Shown here: positions 14,937 through 23,621 of the stretch, piece by piece
Numbering within the stretch: position 1 is the stretch's first letter
How the letters are laid out: every line of letters starts with the position of its first letter
Assembly (NCBI GenBank): GCA_023250995.1
Contig: JAHEZO010000010.1
Location: 1-35,102 of the forward strand
Length of the DNA: 35,102 bases
Source: Flavobacteriales bacterium
GTDB lineage: Bacteria; Bacteroidota; Bacteroidia; Flavobacteriales_H; JAHEZO01
Reading direction: 5' to 3'
Position numbers and translations under genes: made by a program
Notes under the pieces: generated by a model
Told to the model about the DNA's origin: nothing
The model's input: only the letters and a program-made list of their open reading frames with translations
Database searches by the model: none

Positions 14937-16070
14937 TTAAATTTTCATATAAACCCTTTTGAACCATAGTTTAAAAAGGGGATCCATAAAATCAATTTTG
15001 CCTCCTGTAAAATCAACAATTTCTTTTTCCTCCAAAGCATTTTTTATTCTCAACACGTTGGCCGAGGTTCCGAGCCGGTATTCCCTGATTGTTTCATAAG
15101 AACTGAATTGCGAAACATTGTTTGTTAGTGCTTTTAGAAAATTTATCTGTGTGGTTGTTAAATTATCGGTTTCGCGCTGAAACAAAATGTTGGAGTGATT
15201 AAAAAGCAATTCAATGGCTTCATTGAGAATTGGCAGGGTGCAATTTTTGGGAGTGAGATCCCATGCTGTGTATGCCAGTTGTTGAACAAAATAGGGATGG
15301 TTTTCCATGGTTGAAGCGATGGATGCTGCAACATCTTCTCCAATATATTTTTTTGTTTTTTTGAAATTTTTAACAATAAAATCAATGAGAATCCTGTTTT
15401 CAATTTTATCAAGAAAAAGCACATCTCCGAATTTATAAAAAGGCATGGATTTGTTTTCGAATAATTCCATCATCAAGTGCCTTTTGCTCCCGTAAAGGCA
15501 ATAAGTGGCTTTCTGGTGGTGTTGCCAACAGGCCCTTAGCCTTTTCTGAAAGGCAAGGGGGTGGTCGAAAAAACTGATGTTTTGAAATTCATCCAGGCAT
15601 ATTACAATATTGATTTTTTTTGAATGGCTAATAAACTCAGGTAAATTTAATACCTCCTCCGGAGATTTGCTTATTTCCTTCCAGTCGAAACTTAAAGAGA
15701 AATCATTCATGGGATCTATGCTGAAATTAAATTTCGGAATCACCCTTTTAAAAAATTTTTTGCTGTTGTTAAGCCAGTCCTCTGTTTTTGTAGAAGTAGA
15801 TTTAAGCAGTTCTCTTGCCAGGGTTTCATAAAATTCCTGCTCTGTGCGGATGTTAAATAAATCAACAAAACAAAAGTGTGTTTTTGATTTTTTTGCTGAA
15901 ACCTTTTTTGCCACCATTTTCATCAGCGAAGATTTTCCCCACCTTCGGGGTGAAATAAGGATGGTGTTAATGTGAGAATTTAAATTCCGGATAATTCTCT
16001 TTTGTTCCGCTTCCCGGTTTGTAAAGCTTCGTCCTATTGCTATTTTGCCGAAAGTGAAAGGATTAACCAT
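14937..16070 (-). CDS. ATPase_2-type P-loop ATPase with winged-helix tail
   Basis: The 377-residue product has an N-terminal GRSFTNREAE element, Walker A at 41-48 (PRRWGKSS) and Walker B near 155-161 (IVICLDE, Asp160-Glu161). A sensor-like YCLYGSKRHLM and a helical lid follow, then a C-terminal winged-helix-like region (TTTQINFLKALT to LGTSANVLRIKNALEEKEIV). PRRWGKS, LDE and the C-terminal IDFMDPLFKLWF are typical of the archaeal-type ATPase_2 family of STAND-like AAA+ proteins. These are common in Bacteroidota and their cellular role is mostly unknown. Three 15-base direct repeats lie 30-70 bases upstream of its start. Confidence 0.85.
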   Translation of the reverse strand: MVNPFTFGKIAIGRSFTNREAEQKRIIRNLNSHINTILISPRRWGKSSLMKMVAKKVSAKKSKTHFCFVDLFNIRTEQEFYETLARELLKSTSTKTEDWLNNSKKFFKRVIPKFNFSIDPMNDFSLSFDWKEISKSPEEVLNLPEFISHSKKINIVICLDEFQNISFFDHPLAFQKRLRACWQHHQKATYCLYGSKRHLMMELFENKSMPFYKFGDVLFLDKIENRILIDFIVKNFKKTKKYIGEDVAASIASTMENHPYFVQQLAYTAWDLTPKNCTLPILNEAIELLFNHSNILFQRETDNLTTTQINFLKALTNNVSQFSSYETIREYRLGTSANVLRIKNALEEKEIVDFTGGKIDFMDPLFKLWFKRVYMKI

Positions 16071-16100
16071 AGAAAAGTTTTTTGCAAATATATAAAATTA

Positions 16101-16142
16101 AACTTACAAATATGTAACTTACAAACATGTAACTTACAAATT
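16101..16142. repeat. Three 15-bp direct repeats upstream of the ATPase gene
   Basis: AACTTACAAATATGT, AACTTACAAACATGT and AACTTACAAATTGAA follow without spacing. They end 31 bases upstream of the ATPase ATG (minus strand). Iterated sites so near a start may bind a regulator, possibly the winged-helix protein itself, but nothing shows this directly. Confidence 0.7.
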
Positions 16143-16281
16143 GAACATGGATATTATCAGGAATCTATTAAAAAAATATAACGCAAACCTGATTGCAATT
16201 AACTGAAGTTACGCAAAAACATTAATTTCCAAAATACAAATATCAAAATACAAATAATATTCAATATCAAAATTTCAATTA

Positions 16282-16735
16282 TCAAACCGTTTGCCGACTT
16301 GATTTTTCGATTATTGTCGAAAAAATATTCTTTATTTGAATTGCCTCATCTTGTAAATGTTTCCCTTCATGTTCAAATTCAAGTGCATTTTCCTTATAAA
16401 TTATCCGAAGAAAATATGCACTTTCCTTAGCTTCTTTTCGACCTATTTTTACTCTCTTCATAAAATCCTTTTTACTCAGCCCTTCACTTACTTCGATATA
16501 ATTAGATTCAACAGAACCTGGCGATCTGATAACCTGCTTTCCAGCTTCAATATTATCGGTTGTTTTTTGAAATTTTTTAAAAAATAAACGAACATTCTTA
16601 GCAAAATGAAATGTCCTTTCTTATACATAGTACTACGTAGTTCAGGAAATATTTTTTCATTTGAGAATCATGTCGCCTATGCAATGAACGAAGTAGTAAG
16701 TCGAATGGCGGTTTAGAATTTTCTTTATTGGTCAT
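16282..16735 (-). pseudogene. Four-helix-bundle (23S rRNA intervening-sequence type) protein, disrupted
   Basis: From the ATG at 16735 the minus strand reads MTNKENSKPPFDL, then 76 foreign bases (16696-16621), then ERTFHFAKNVRLFF and onward in another frame. The rest is intact to the stop at 16282: KQVIRSPGSVESNYIE, then EGLSKKDFMKRVKIGRKEA, then KEAKESAYFLRII. This is the S23/IVP four-helix-bundle family, whose members start (F/Y)DLEERT. The 76 bases are not a multiple of three and bring in a stop, so no full protein is made. It is the only cargo of the surrounding TIR element. Confidence 0.78.
16621..16696. mobile_element. 76-bp insert with imperfect terminal inverted repeats
   Basis: It interrupts the four-helix-bundle gene between the DL and ERT codons. 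ACTACGTAGTTCA near its left end and TGAACGAAGTAGT at its right end are inverse to one another at 10 of 13 positions. No clear target duplication is seen. It may be a tiny MITE or a decayed palindromic unit nested in the larger element. Confidence 0.45.
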
Positions 16736-16970
16736 TGGAATTTTTTTGCAATTTGATTATTGTTATTTGTTATTTGAAATAGAGATGTGCGTAACATCAG
16801 TAATTAAGACATGTGGTTATAAATACCGGATAAGAAATTTGAAAATCGAAAATGAAAATTTTAAATGTTTTTTCTATATTTTTTCCCTTGGGTCTAGGAA
16901 ATTGAGGCATGACGCCAAATCTCACCATTTGCAAAAACGGATAAAAATTTATTCCATAATAATAAATGTT

Positions 16971-17004
16971 GGAATTTGGCCGTGAAACGGCAACCTGAAA
17001 TTCC
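16971..17004. terminator. Bipartite hairpin at the 3' end of polA
   Basis: GGAATTT (16971-16977) pairs with AAATTCC (16998-17004). Inside it GCCGT and ACGGC form a second stem around GAA. It starts nine bases past the polA stop (minus strand). There is no strong T run after it, so termination is only a guess; mRNA end protection is another option. The rest of 16808-17012 shows nothing I can identify. Confidence 0.4.
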
Positions 17005-17012
17005 GGCAAGCT

Positions 17013-19856
17013 TTAATGTGCCTCGAGCCAATTCTGACCTGTGCCCATTTCTACTTCAATTGGAACTTCCATAGGGATGGCATTTTTCATTTTATCCCCA
17101 ATGATAATTTTTATTTCAGCCAGTTCCGTTTTATGTGCGTCAAAAACAAGCTCATCATGCACTTGAAGCAGCATTTCTGATTTCAATCTGCGTTGGGAGA
17201 ATTCCTTATAAATATTAATCATGGCAACTTTAATCATATCGGCCGCACTTCCCTGGATAGGTGCATTGATGGCATTTCGTTCTGCAAATCCCCTTACTGT
17301 GAAATTGGCTGAATTAATATCACGCAAATACCTTTTTCTTCCCAAAATGGTTTGCACATAACCTCGTTCGCGGGCAAAAAGAATGCTTTCGTCCATGTAG
17401 GCTTTTATCCGGGGATATTCAGCAAAGTAATTATCTATTATTTCTTTGGCTTCCTTGCGCGGGATTCCCAATCTCTGGGATAATCCGAATGCAGAAATCC
17501 CATAAATGATTCCGAAGTTTACCATTTTTGCGTTTCTCCTCATTTCGGAAGAAACTTGGGTAATTTCAGTTTTATAAACTTTAGCTGCAGTTGCAGCATG
17601 AATATCTTGTCCTTGCTTAAATGCTTCAATCATCCCCTTATCACCGCTCAGTTCGGCAATGATGCGCAACTCAATTTGCGAATAATCTGCAGAGAGTAGT
17701 ACAAAATCATCATTTCGGGGAACAAATGCCTTTCTGATTTCTTTACCTCTTGCAGTACGGATTGGAATATTTTGCAAATTCGGATTATCCGAACTTAACC
17801 GCCCGGTGGCAGCCACAATTTGATTAAAGGAGGTGTGAACCTTTCCGGTATCTGAATTTATCATCAGGGGCAGGGTGTCTACATAAGTATTTTTAAGTTT
17901 TTGAAGTTCGCGGTAATCTAAAATATTTTCAATAATGGGATGGGTTCCCAGCATTGAAGCCAGGATGTCTTCCCCGGTGGCATATTGGCCCGTTTTTGTT
18001 TTCTTTGGTTTTTCCACCACCTTTAATTTTTCAAAAAGAATTTCGCCCACCTGCTTTGGAGAATCTATATTGAATGTATTTCCGGCCATGGAATAAATTT
18101 TATCTCCCAATGAAAGAATATCTTTTGAGAGTTCCTCCGAAAGTTCTTTCAGCGCCAGTATGTTGAGTTTTATTCCCTGTGCTTCCATCGAAGAAAGAAC
18201 AGGAATAAGAGGAACTTCAACCTCTTCAAATAATTTTTTTACACCGGTTTTTTCCAAAAGGGGATCAAACACATTTTTTAATTGAAGGGTGACATCGGCA
18301 TCCTCGGCTGCATATTCGCAAATCTGTTCCAGTGGTACATCCCTCATTGATTTCTGATTTTTCCCTTTGGGGCCAATCAATGTGGTAATAGAAACCGGCT
18401 TGTAATTTAAATAGGTTTCCGAGAGCAAATCCATGCCATGACGCATATCCGGCTGAATAAGATAATGGGCCAGCATGGTATCAAAAAATTCCCCTTTTAA
18501 AGTAATCCCGTATTTTTTTAAAACGGAAAGGTCAAATTTAATGTTTTGACCGATTTTCCCAATCTGCTCATTTTCCAAAAGCGATTTGAATTTCGTTACA
18601 ATTCTTTGTGCTTCATCTTTGTCTTCAGGAACAGGAACATACCATGCTTCAAATGGTTTAACAGAAAACGACATCCCGACTAATTCTGCGGAAAGAGTAT
18701 CTAAACCCGTAGTTTCAGTATCGAAACAAATTAATACCTGACCTGATAAAAGTGAGGCAAGTTCATCTATTTTTTGTTCCGAATCTGCTAAGAAATAATT
18801 ATGGGGGATTGCACTTATTTCCTTAAAAGATTTTTTTTCCTCAGGGGTTTCAGTGTTGGATGGGATGAAATTTTCGGTTTTTTTTTCTTCGGTCTCCGGT
18901 GCATCGAACAGGCCCATTTGTCCGGTATTATTTTCATCAGCAACGGCCTTGTTGTTTTCTCCGGCTTTATTACCGGCCTCACCAAAAATTCTTTCTCCCA
19001 GCCTTCTGAATTCAAGGTCGGCAAAAATCTCCTTCAATAATTCCTTATGAGGCTCTCCGGTTTTGAAATAGTTCTCATCAAATTCAACCGGGGCATTGAG
19101 CAAAATGGTTGCAAGTTTTTTTGAAAGTATGGCCTTGTCGGTATTCTTTTCAATTTTTTCTTTCAGTGAACCCTTAATTTTATCTGTGTTTAACAAAATG
19201 TTTTCAATGCTCCCAAATTCTGAAATTAATTTTTTGGCTGTTTTTTCACCCACCCCCGGAACTCCGGGAATGTTGTCCACCGCATCTCCCATCAACCCCA
19301 AAATATCTATTACCTGAAGCGGATTTTGTATTTCGAACTTTTCACAAACCTCCTTAATACCCATTATTTCGGCATTATTTCCGAAACGGGCCGGTTTATA
19401 AATAAAAATGTTTTCCGAGACCAATTGTCCGAAATCCTTATCCGGTGTCATCATAAAAGTTGTAAAGCCTTCCTTTTCCGCTTTTTTGGCAAGAGTTCCT
19501 ATAATATCATCGGCCTCAAAGCCATCTGAGCTAATTACAGGAATATTAAAGGCTTCAATAATTTTAATAATATATGGAATTGCTTTGGAAATATCCTCCG
19601 GTGTTTCCTCTCTGTTCGCTTTGTAATCTGCAAAATCCGTATGCCGTTCGGTAGGAGCCCCGGTATCAAAAACCACCGCAATATGAGAGGGCTTTTCTTT
19701 TTCCAGAATTTCGAGCAGGGTATTGGTGAAGCCAAACATTGCCGAGGTATTTAATCCCTTGGAATTGATTCGGGGCGTTTTTATAAAAGCATAATAAGCC
19801 CTATAGATAAGCGCAAAGGCATCTAACAGGAAAAGTTTTTTTTCTGGTTGAGTCAT
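17013..19856 (-). CDS. polA: DNA polymerase I
   Basis: PolA fills gaps and removes RNA primers in replication and repair. The 947 residues hold an N-terminal 5'-3' exonuclease (LLDAFALIYRAYYAF at the start, FEADDIIGTLA near 110, GVPGVGEKTA near 198). A 3'-5' exonuclease domain has Asp379 and Glu381 in FDTETTGLD, so proofreading looks intact. The family A polymerase domain follows, with motif A around Asp724 (LSADYSQIELR), motif B RRNAKMVNFGIIYG and motif C LLQVHDELVFD. A Lys/Glu/Asn-rich linker of about 50 residues lies near 290-345. The start is the ATG at 19856, divergent from gapA. Confidence 0.98.
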   Translation of the reverse strand: MTQPEKKLFLLDAFALIYRAYYAFIKTPRINSKGLNTSAMFGFTNTLLEILEKEKPSHIAVVFDTGAPTERHTDFADYKANREETPEDISKAIPYIIKIIEAFNIPVISSDGFEADDIIGTLAKKAEKEGFTTFMMTPDKDFGQLVSENIFIYKPARFGNNAEIMGIKEVCEKFEIQNPLQVIDILGLMGDAVDNIPGVPGVGEKTAKKLISEFGSIENILLNTDKIKGSLKEKIEKNTDKAILSKKLATILLNAPVEFDENYFKTGEPHKELLKEIFADLEFRRLGERIFGEAGNKAGENNKAVADENNTGQMGLFDAPETEEKKTENFIPSNTETPEEKKSFKEISAIPHNYFLADSEQKIDELASLLSGQVLICFDTETTGLDTLSAELVGMSFSVKPFEAWYVPVPEDKDEAQRIVTKFKSLLENEQIGKIGQNIKFDLSVLKKYGITLKGEFFDTMLAHYLIQPDMRHGMDLLSETYLNYKPVSITTLIGPKGKNQKSMRDVPLEQICEYAAEDADVTLQLKNVFDPLLEKTGVKKLFEEVEVPLIPVLSSMEAQGIKLNILALKELSEELSKDILSLGDKIYSMAGNTFNIDSPKQVGEILFEKLKVVEKPKKTKTGQYATGEDILASMLGTHPIIENILDYRELQKLKNTYVDTLPLMINSDTGKVHTSFNQIVAATGRLSSDNPNLQNIPIRTARGKEIRKAFVPRNDDFVLLSADYSQIELRIIAELSGDKGMIEAFKQGQDIHAATAAKVYKTEITQVSSEMRRNAKMVNFGIIYGISAFGLSQRLGIPRKEAKEIIDNYFAEYPRIKAYMDESILFARERGYVQTILGRKRYLRDINSANFTVRGFAERNAINAPIQGSAADMIKVAMINIYKEFSQRRLKSEMLLQVHDELVFDAHKTELAEIKIIIGDKMKNAIPMEVPIEVEMGTGQNWLEAH

Positions 19857-19878
19857 AATGCAAATTAAAGCATTTTCT

Positions 19879-19886
19879 TACTTTTG
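19879..19886 (+). promoter_or_regulatory. -7 box upstream of gapA
   Basis: TACTTTTG fits TAnnTTTG and lies 20 bases before the gapA ATG. No TTG at the standard spacing is seen; the nearest is 28 bases up. It probably serves gapA and the genes behind it. Confidence 0.5.
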
Positions 19887-19906
19887 TTCCTCACAAAATT
19901 TTTAAG

Positions 19907-20905
19907 ATGAAAAAAATCAGAGTAGCTGTGAATGGTTTTGGCCGGATAGGTCGGATAGCTTCAAGGGCCATCCTGCAAAAAGAGAATATTGAGTTGGTTG
20001 CTGTAAATGACCTTACCGATACCTCCACCCTTGCACACTTATTTAAATACGATTCGGTGCATGGGAAATATAAAGGTTCAGTTTCAGCTGACGAAAAAAA
20101 TATTTTTATACAGGGAAACCCTGTTAAGATTTTTGCTTTTAAAGACCCCTCTGCCCTTCCATGGAAAGAGCTAAACATTGATGTGGTAATTGAATCCACC
20201 GGATTTTTTTTATCTGAAGAAGAAGCCGGCAAACATATTCTTGCGGGTGCAAAAAAGGTTATTGTTTCAGCTCCCCCTAAAGGAAAAGGAATAAAATCTG
20301 TTGTGATGGGCGTAAATGAAAATTCACTGGATGGTACAGAAAAAATAATATCGAATGCTTCCTGTACTACCAATTGCAGTGCACCTATGGTAAAAATTCT
20401 GGATGAACTTTGGGGAATTGAGGAAGGTTTCATTTCCACCATTCACGCCTACACCGGTGACCAGAGGTTGCACGATTCCCCACATAGCGATTTAAGGAGG
20501 GCCAGAGCTGCAGCGGTTTCTATTATCCCTACCAGCACAGGTGCCGCAAAGGCTATTACAAAAATTTTCCCTCATCTCACGGGTAAGTTGGATGGCCTTG
20601 CTTTCCGGGTGCCAGTCCCAAGTGGATCATTGACCGATTTTACCTGTACACTTAAAAAACCTGCATCAAGGGAAGACATTAACAATGCATTTAAAAAATG
20701 TGCTGAAGGTGCAATGAAAAACATCCTTGAATACAGTGAAGAACCTCTGGTATCAATTGATATAGTAGGAAATCCGCATTCTTGTATTTTTGATTCGCAG
20801 CTTACCGTGGCCTTTGGCAAAATGGTGAAGGTAGTTGGTTGGTATGATAATGAGGCAGGATATTCACACCGCATTGCCGATTTAATCGAATTTATTTCTA
20901 AATAA
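19907..20905 (+). CDS. gapA: Glyceraldehyde-3-phosphate dehydrogenase (type I)
   Basis: GapA converts glyceraldehyde 3-phosphate, NAD(P)+ and phosphate to 1,3-bisphosphoglycerate. The Rossmann start VAVNGFGRIGRIASR, the catalytic Cys153 in SNASCTTNCSAP and HAYTGDQRLHDSPHSDLRRAR are all present. The C-terminal WYDNEAGYSHR is also there, and the length of 332 residues is standard. It heads a run of co-directional genes (transaldolase, yciO-like, SpmAB-like) with gaps of 33, 27 and 73 bases, but the last two have no metabolic link to it. Confidence 0.98.
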   Translation: MKKIRVAVNGFGRIGRIASRAILQKENIELVAVNDLTDTSTLAHLFKYDSVHGKYKGSVSADEKNIFIQGNPVKIFAFKDPSALPWKELNIDVVIESTGFFLSEEEAGKHILAGAKKVIVSAPPKGKGIKSVVMGVNENSLDGTEKIISNASCTTNCSAPMVKILDELWGIEEGFISTIHAYTGDQRLHDSPHSDLRRARAAAVSIIPTSTGAAKAITKIFPHLTGKLDGLAFRVPVPSGSLTDFTCTLKKPASREDINNAFKKCAEGAMKNILEYSEEPLVSIDIVGNPHSCIFDSQLTVAFGKMVKVVGWYDNEAGYSHRIADLIEFISK

Positions 20906-20938
20906 GCCGCAATTAAAAATTAATAATAAAAATTCATC

Positions 20939-21598
20939 ATGAAATTTTTTATCGACACTGCAAGTTTATCTCAAATTAAAGAAGCCAATGATTTGGGAGT
21001 GCTTGACGGGGTAACCACCAACCCCTCTTTAATGGCAAAGGAAGGTATTACCGGAGAGCAAAACATCATTCAACATTATTTGGATATTTGCCGGATTGTG
21101 GATGGGGATGTAAGTGCTGAAGTAATTTCAACCGATTTTAAAAATATTATTTCAGAGGGTGAAAAACTTGCAGGGCTTCACAAGAATATCGTGGTAAAAG
21201 TTCCAATGATAAAGGAGGGAGTGAAGGCAATTAAATATTTTTCGGAAAAGGGAATAAAAACGAATTGTACTTTGGTGTTTTCAGCAAGCCAGGCCATGCT
21301 GGCCGCAAAAGCAGGAGCAACCTATGTTTCGCCTTTTATCGGAAGGCTGGATGATGTTTCTACTGATGGATATGAACTGATAAAATCCATGAGGTTAATT
21401 TTTAATAATTATAAATTTAAAACACAGATTCTTGCCGCTTCCATTCGTCATCCCATGCATGTAGTAAAGTGTGCCGAAATAGGTGCAGATGTGGCAACCT
21501 GTCCACTAAGCACAATTTTAGCCCTTCTGAAACATCCCCTAACTGATATCGGCCTTGCCCAGTTCCTTGCCGACCACGCGAAAGGAGAAAAAAAATAA
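20939..21598 (+). CDS. Transaldolase / fructose-6-phosphate aldolase family protein
   Basis: The 219-residue protein is of the short TalC/FSA class: [18 protein letters not shown] at the start, [13 protein letters not shown] near 26, and the Schiff-base Lys87 in [40 protein letters not shown] and [10 protein letters not shown] follow. Transaldolases of this length act in the pentose phosphate pathway; the FSA subgroup instead cleaves fructose 6-phosphate. The sequence alone does not settle which. Placement after gapA suits the transaldolase role, because both use glyceraldehyde 3-phosphate. Confidence 0.92.
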   Translation: MKFFIDTASLSQIKEANDLGVLDGVTTNPSLMAKEGITGEQNIIQHYLDICRIVDGDVSAEVISTDFKNIISEGEKLAGLHKNIVVKVPMIKEGVKAIKYFSEKGIKTNCTLVFSASQAMLAAKAGATYVSPFIGRLDDVSTDGYELIKSMRLIFNNYKFKTQILAASIRHPMHVVKCAEIGADVATCPLSTILALLKHPLTDIGLAQFLADHAKGEKK

Positions 21599-21625
21599 GT
21601 TGGAATATTTTAACACTGTGATTTT

Positions 21626-22246
21626 ATGATTATAAAAATCCATCCGGACAATCCTGATGTTAGGAAAATAAAAATTGTTGCCGAATGTTTAAAAGAAGGC
21701 GGGGTTATTATTTACCCCACCGATACTGTTTATGGAATTGCCTGTGATATGAATAATCTTAAGGCTCTTGAGAAAGTGGCAAGAATAAAGGGGGTAAAAA
21801 GGGAAATGGCTAATTTTTCGCTGATTTGTTACAACCTGAGCCATCTTGCAGATTTTTGCCGCCCCATGGAAACAGCTACTTTTAAAATTATGAAAAAGGC
21901 ACTTCCCGGACCTTTTACTTTTATTCTGAATGCCAATACAAATGTTCCCAAAATTTTTAAAAGCAAAAAAAGAACTATCGGCATTCGGGTTCCGGATAAT
22001 AATATTTCAAGGGATATAGTGAAGGAACTCGGAAATCCTATTATAAGCACTTCCTTAAAAGAAAATATTGGTTCAGAGGAATACCTCACTGATCCCGAAA
22101 AAATTCATGAAAAGTATAAAAATCTGGTAGATCTGGTGGTGGATGGCGGATTTGGGTTCAATGAAGCATCAACCATAATTGACTGCACTAACAATAAACC
22201 CGAAATAATTAGGCAGGGCATTGGAATTATCGAAGGCTATATTTAA
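21626..22246 (+). CDS. YciO-like member of the Sua5/YrdC/YwlC family
   Basis: The 206-residue product has a YrdC-fold domain: IKIHPDNPDVRKI at the start, GGVIIYPTDTVYGIACDM near 29, then MKKALPGPFTFIL and RTIGIRVPDN. STSLKEN near 147 and STIIDCTNNKPEIIRQGIG at the end complete it. YrdC enzymes make threonylcarbamoyl-AMP for tRNA t6A. The HPDNP opening, the length of 206 and the general spacing match E. coli YciO more than TsaC or Sua5. Whether YciO-type proteins take part in t6A synthesis is less certain, so I give no tsaC symbol. Confidence 0.9.
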   Translation: MIIKIHPDNPDVRKIKIVAECLKEGGVIIYPTDTVYGIACDMNNLKALEKVARIKGVKREMANFSLICYNLSHLADFCRPMETATFKIMKKALPGPFTFILNANTNVPKIFKSKKRTIGIRVPDNNISRDIVKELGNPIISTSLKENIGSEEYLTDPEKIHEKYKNLVDLVVDGGFGFNEASTIIDCTNNKPEIIRQGIGIIEGYI

Positions 22247-22319
22247 GGCTCTTTAAATAATTATTACATTTCAAATGATAGGTAATAACTCCGATACCCC
22301 AGAAAAAATCAGGTAAAAA

Positions 22320-23552
22320 ATGGCTCTGAATTATATCTGGATTGCCTTTTTTCTTATCTCTTTTGCAGTTTCTCTTTTTAAATTATTTTTTTTTAATGAT
22401 ACGCAGGTATTTTCGGCCATGGTTAACAGCAGTTTTGAAATGGCCAAAACCGGTTTTGAAATTTCATTGTACCTCACCGGGGTGATGACCCTTTGGCTTG
22501 GGATTATGAAAATTGGAGAGCGGGGGGGGATGGTAAATTTATTATCCAAGGCGGTGTCACCTTTTTTTTCAAAACTTTTCCCTGAAATTCCCAAAAACCA
22601 TCCTGTAAATGGATCAATAATGATGAATTTTGCGGCCAATATGCTGGGGCTGGATAATGCTGCCACTCCGCTCGGATTAAAAGCCATGAATGAATTGCAG
22701 GAATTAAATCCTCAAAAAAATACTGCCAGCAATTCACAAATAATGTTTTTGGTCCTTAATGCTTCCGGGTTAACAATTATTCCCATCAGCATTATGGTTT
22801 ACAGGGCCCAGCTTGGAGCCGCAAATCCTTCCGATATTTTTATTCCAATTTTACTTTCAACTTTTTTCTCCACCCTTGCCGGACTTATTTCAGTTTCCCT
22901 TTTCCAAAAAATTAATTTGCTTCAAAAAAACATTCTTATTTTTCTGGGAGGATTTACTTTTTTAATCGGAGGGGTTATTTGGTATTTTTCACAATTGCCA
23001 CAGGAAAAAATTAATTTGGTTTCAACATTTTCGGCCAATTTTGTTTTATTTTTAATAATTGTTTCTTTTATTTTTTTGGGTGTGATAAAAAAAATCAATG
23101 TGTATGAAACATTTATTGAAGGTGCAAAAGATGGTTTTCAGGTAGCAGTAAAAGTGATACCCTACCTCGTTGCAATGCTTGTGGGAATTGGGGTCTTTAG
23201 GGCTTCCGGAGGAATGGATTTAATAATTTCCGGATTTGCCAGGCTTTGTGAATTGGCAGGAATAAACACTGATTTTGTTGCCTCTCTTCCTACTGCTTTT
23301 ATGAAACCATTAAGTGGGAGCGGATCCCGAGGACTTATGATTGAAACCATGAAAAATTATGGTGCAGATTCTTTTGCCGGCCGCCTGGCTTGTGTTTTTC
23401 AGGGGTCAACGGAGACTACATTTTATGTTCTTGCAGTTTATTATGGTGCGGTTAGCGTTGTTAAAACCCGATATACCCTTATTTGCGGTCTTATAGCTGA
23501 TTTGGTTGGGTTTATTGCCGCCATATTTTTGAGTTATTTATTTTTTCACTAG
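22320..23552 (+). CDS. SpmA-SpmB fusion, nucleoside-recognition (Gate) membrane protein
   Basis: The 410-residue membrane protein has two Gate domains. The N-terminal half is SpmA-like (MNFAANMLGLDNAATPLGLK near 101, NASGLTIIPISIMVYR). The C-terminal half is SpmB-like (GAKDGFQVAVKVIPYLVAMLV near 270, PLSGSGSRG, FQGSTETTFYVLAVYYG). Several hydrophobic segments make it an inner-membrane protein. SpmA and SpmB are separate spore-maturation proteins in Bacillus; fused versions are usual in non-sporulating Bacteroidota, so sporulation is not implied. The transported or sensed ligand is unknown. It ends at a bidirectional terminator. Confidence 0.9.
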   Translation: MALNYIWIAFFLISFAVSLFKLFFFNDTQVFSAMVNSSFEMAKTGFEISLYLTGVMTLWLGIMKIGERGGMVNLLSKAVSPFFSKLFPEIPKNHPVNGSIMMNFAANMLGLDNAATPLGLKAMNELQELNPQKNTASNSQIMFLVLNASGLTIIPISIMVYRAQLGAANPSDIFIPILLSTFFSTLAGLISVSLFQKINLLQKNILIFLGGFTFLIGGVIWYFSQLPQEKINLVSTFSANFVLFLIIVSFIFLGVIKKINVYETFIEGAKDGFQVAVKVIPYLVAMLVGIGVFRASGGMDLIISGFARLCELAGINTDFVASLPTAFMKPLSGSGSRGLMIETMKNYGADSFAGRLACVFQGSTETTFYVLAVYYGAVSVVKTRYTLICGLIADLVGFIAAIFLSYLFFH

Positions 23553-23567
23553 GGTAAAAGCGGTCAT

Positions 23568-23604
23568 AAAAAAAACCACCTGCAGGAGCAAGTGGTTTTT
23601 TTTT
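23568..23604. terminator. Bidirectional rho-independent terminator
   Basis: AAAAAAAACCAC and GTGGTTTTTTTT flank a loop of about 12 bases (ctgcaggagcaa). There is a T run on either strand. It serves the SpmAB-like gene (+, ends 23552) and the Cys-rich protein gene (-, ends 23622). Confidence 0.85.
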
Positions 23605-23621
23605 AATCCCAAAATGAAACC

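Larger units (their letters stand above)
16196..16807. mobile_element. TIR/TSD-bounded element 1 carrying a four-helix-bundle gene
   Basis: CTGAAGTTACGCA at 16203-16215 and its near-perfect inverse TGCGTAACATCAG at 16788-16800 (one mismatch) form the ends of a 598-bp element. The flanks CAATTAA (16196-16202) and TAATTAA (16801-16807) match in six of seven bases, as a target duplication would. The same ends, with a perfect 7-bp duplication, bound a shorter element at 24045-24296. No transposase is inside. The only gene is the broken S23-type gene at 16282-16735. It is best described as a non-autonomous transposon-like cassette. Confidence 0.72.

Noticed and set aside
19891-20442. 183-residue open frame antisense to gapA
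   Set aside because: Shadow of the gapA coding bias; Ser/Phe-rich with no recognisable domain and overlapping the certain gene fully.
22320-23552. Sporulation role suggested by the SpmA/SpmB match
   Set aside because: Fused SpmAB-like proteins are usual in non-sporulating bacteria; no other sporulation gene is seen.
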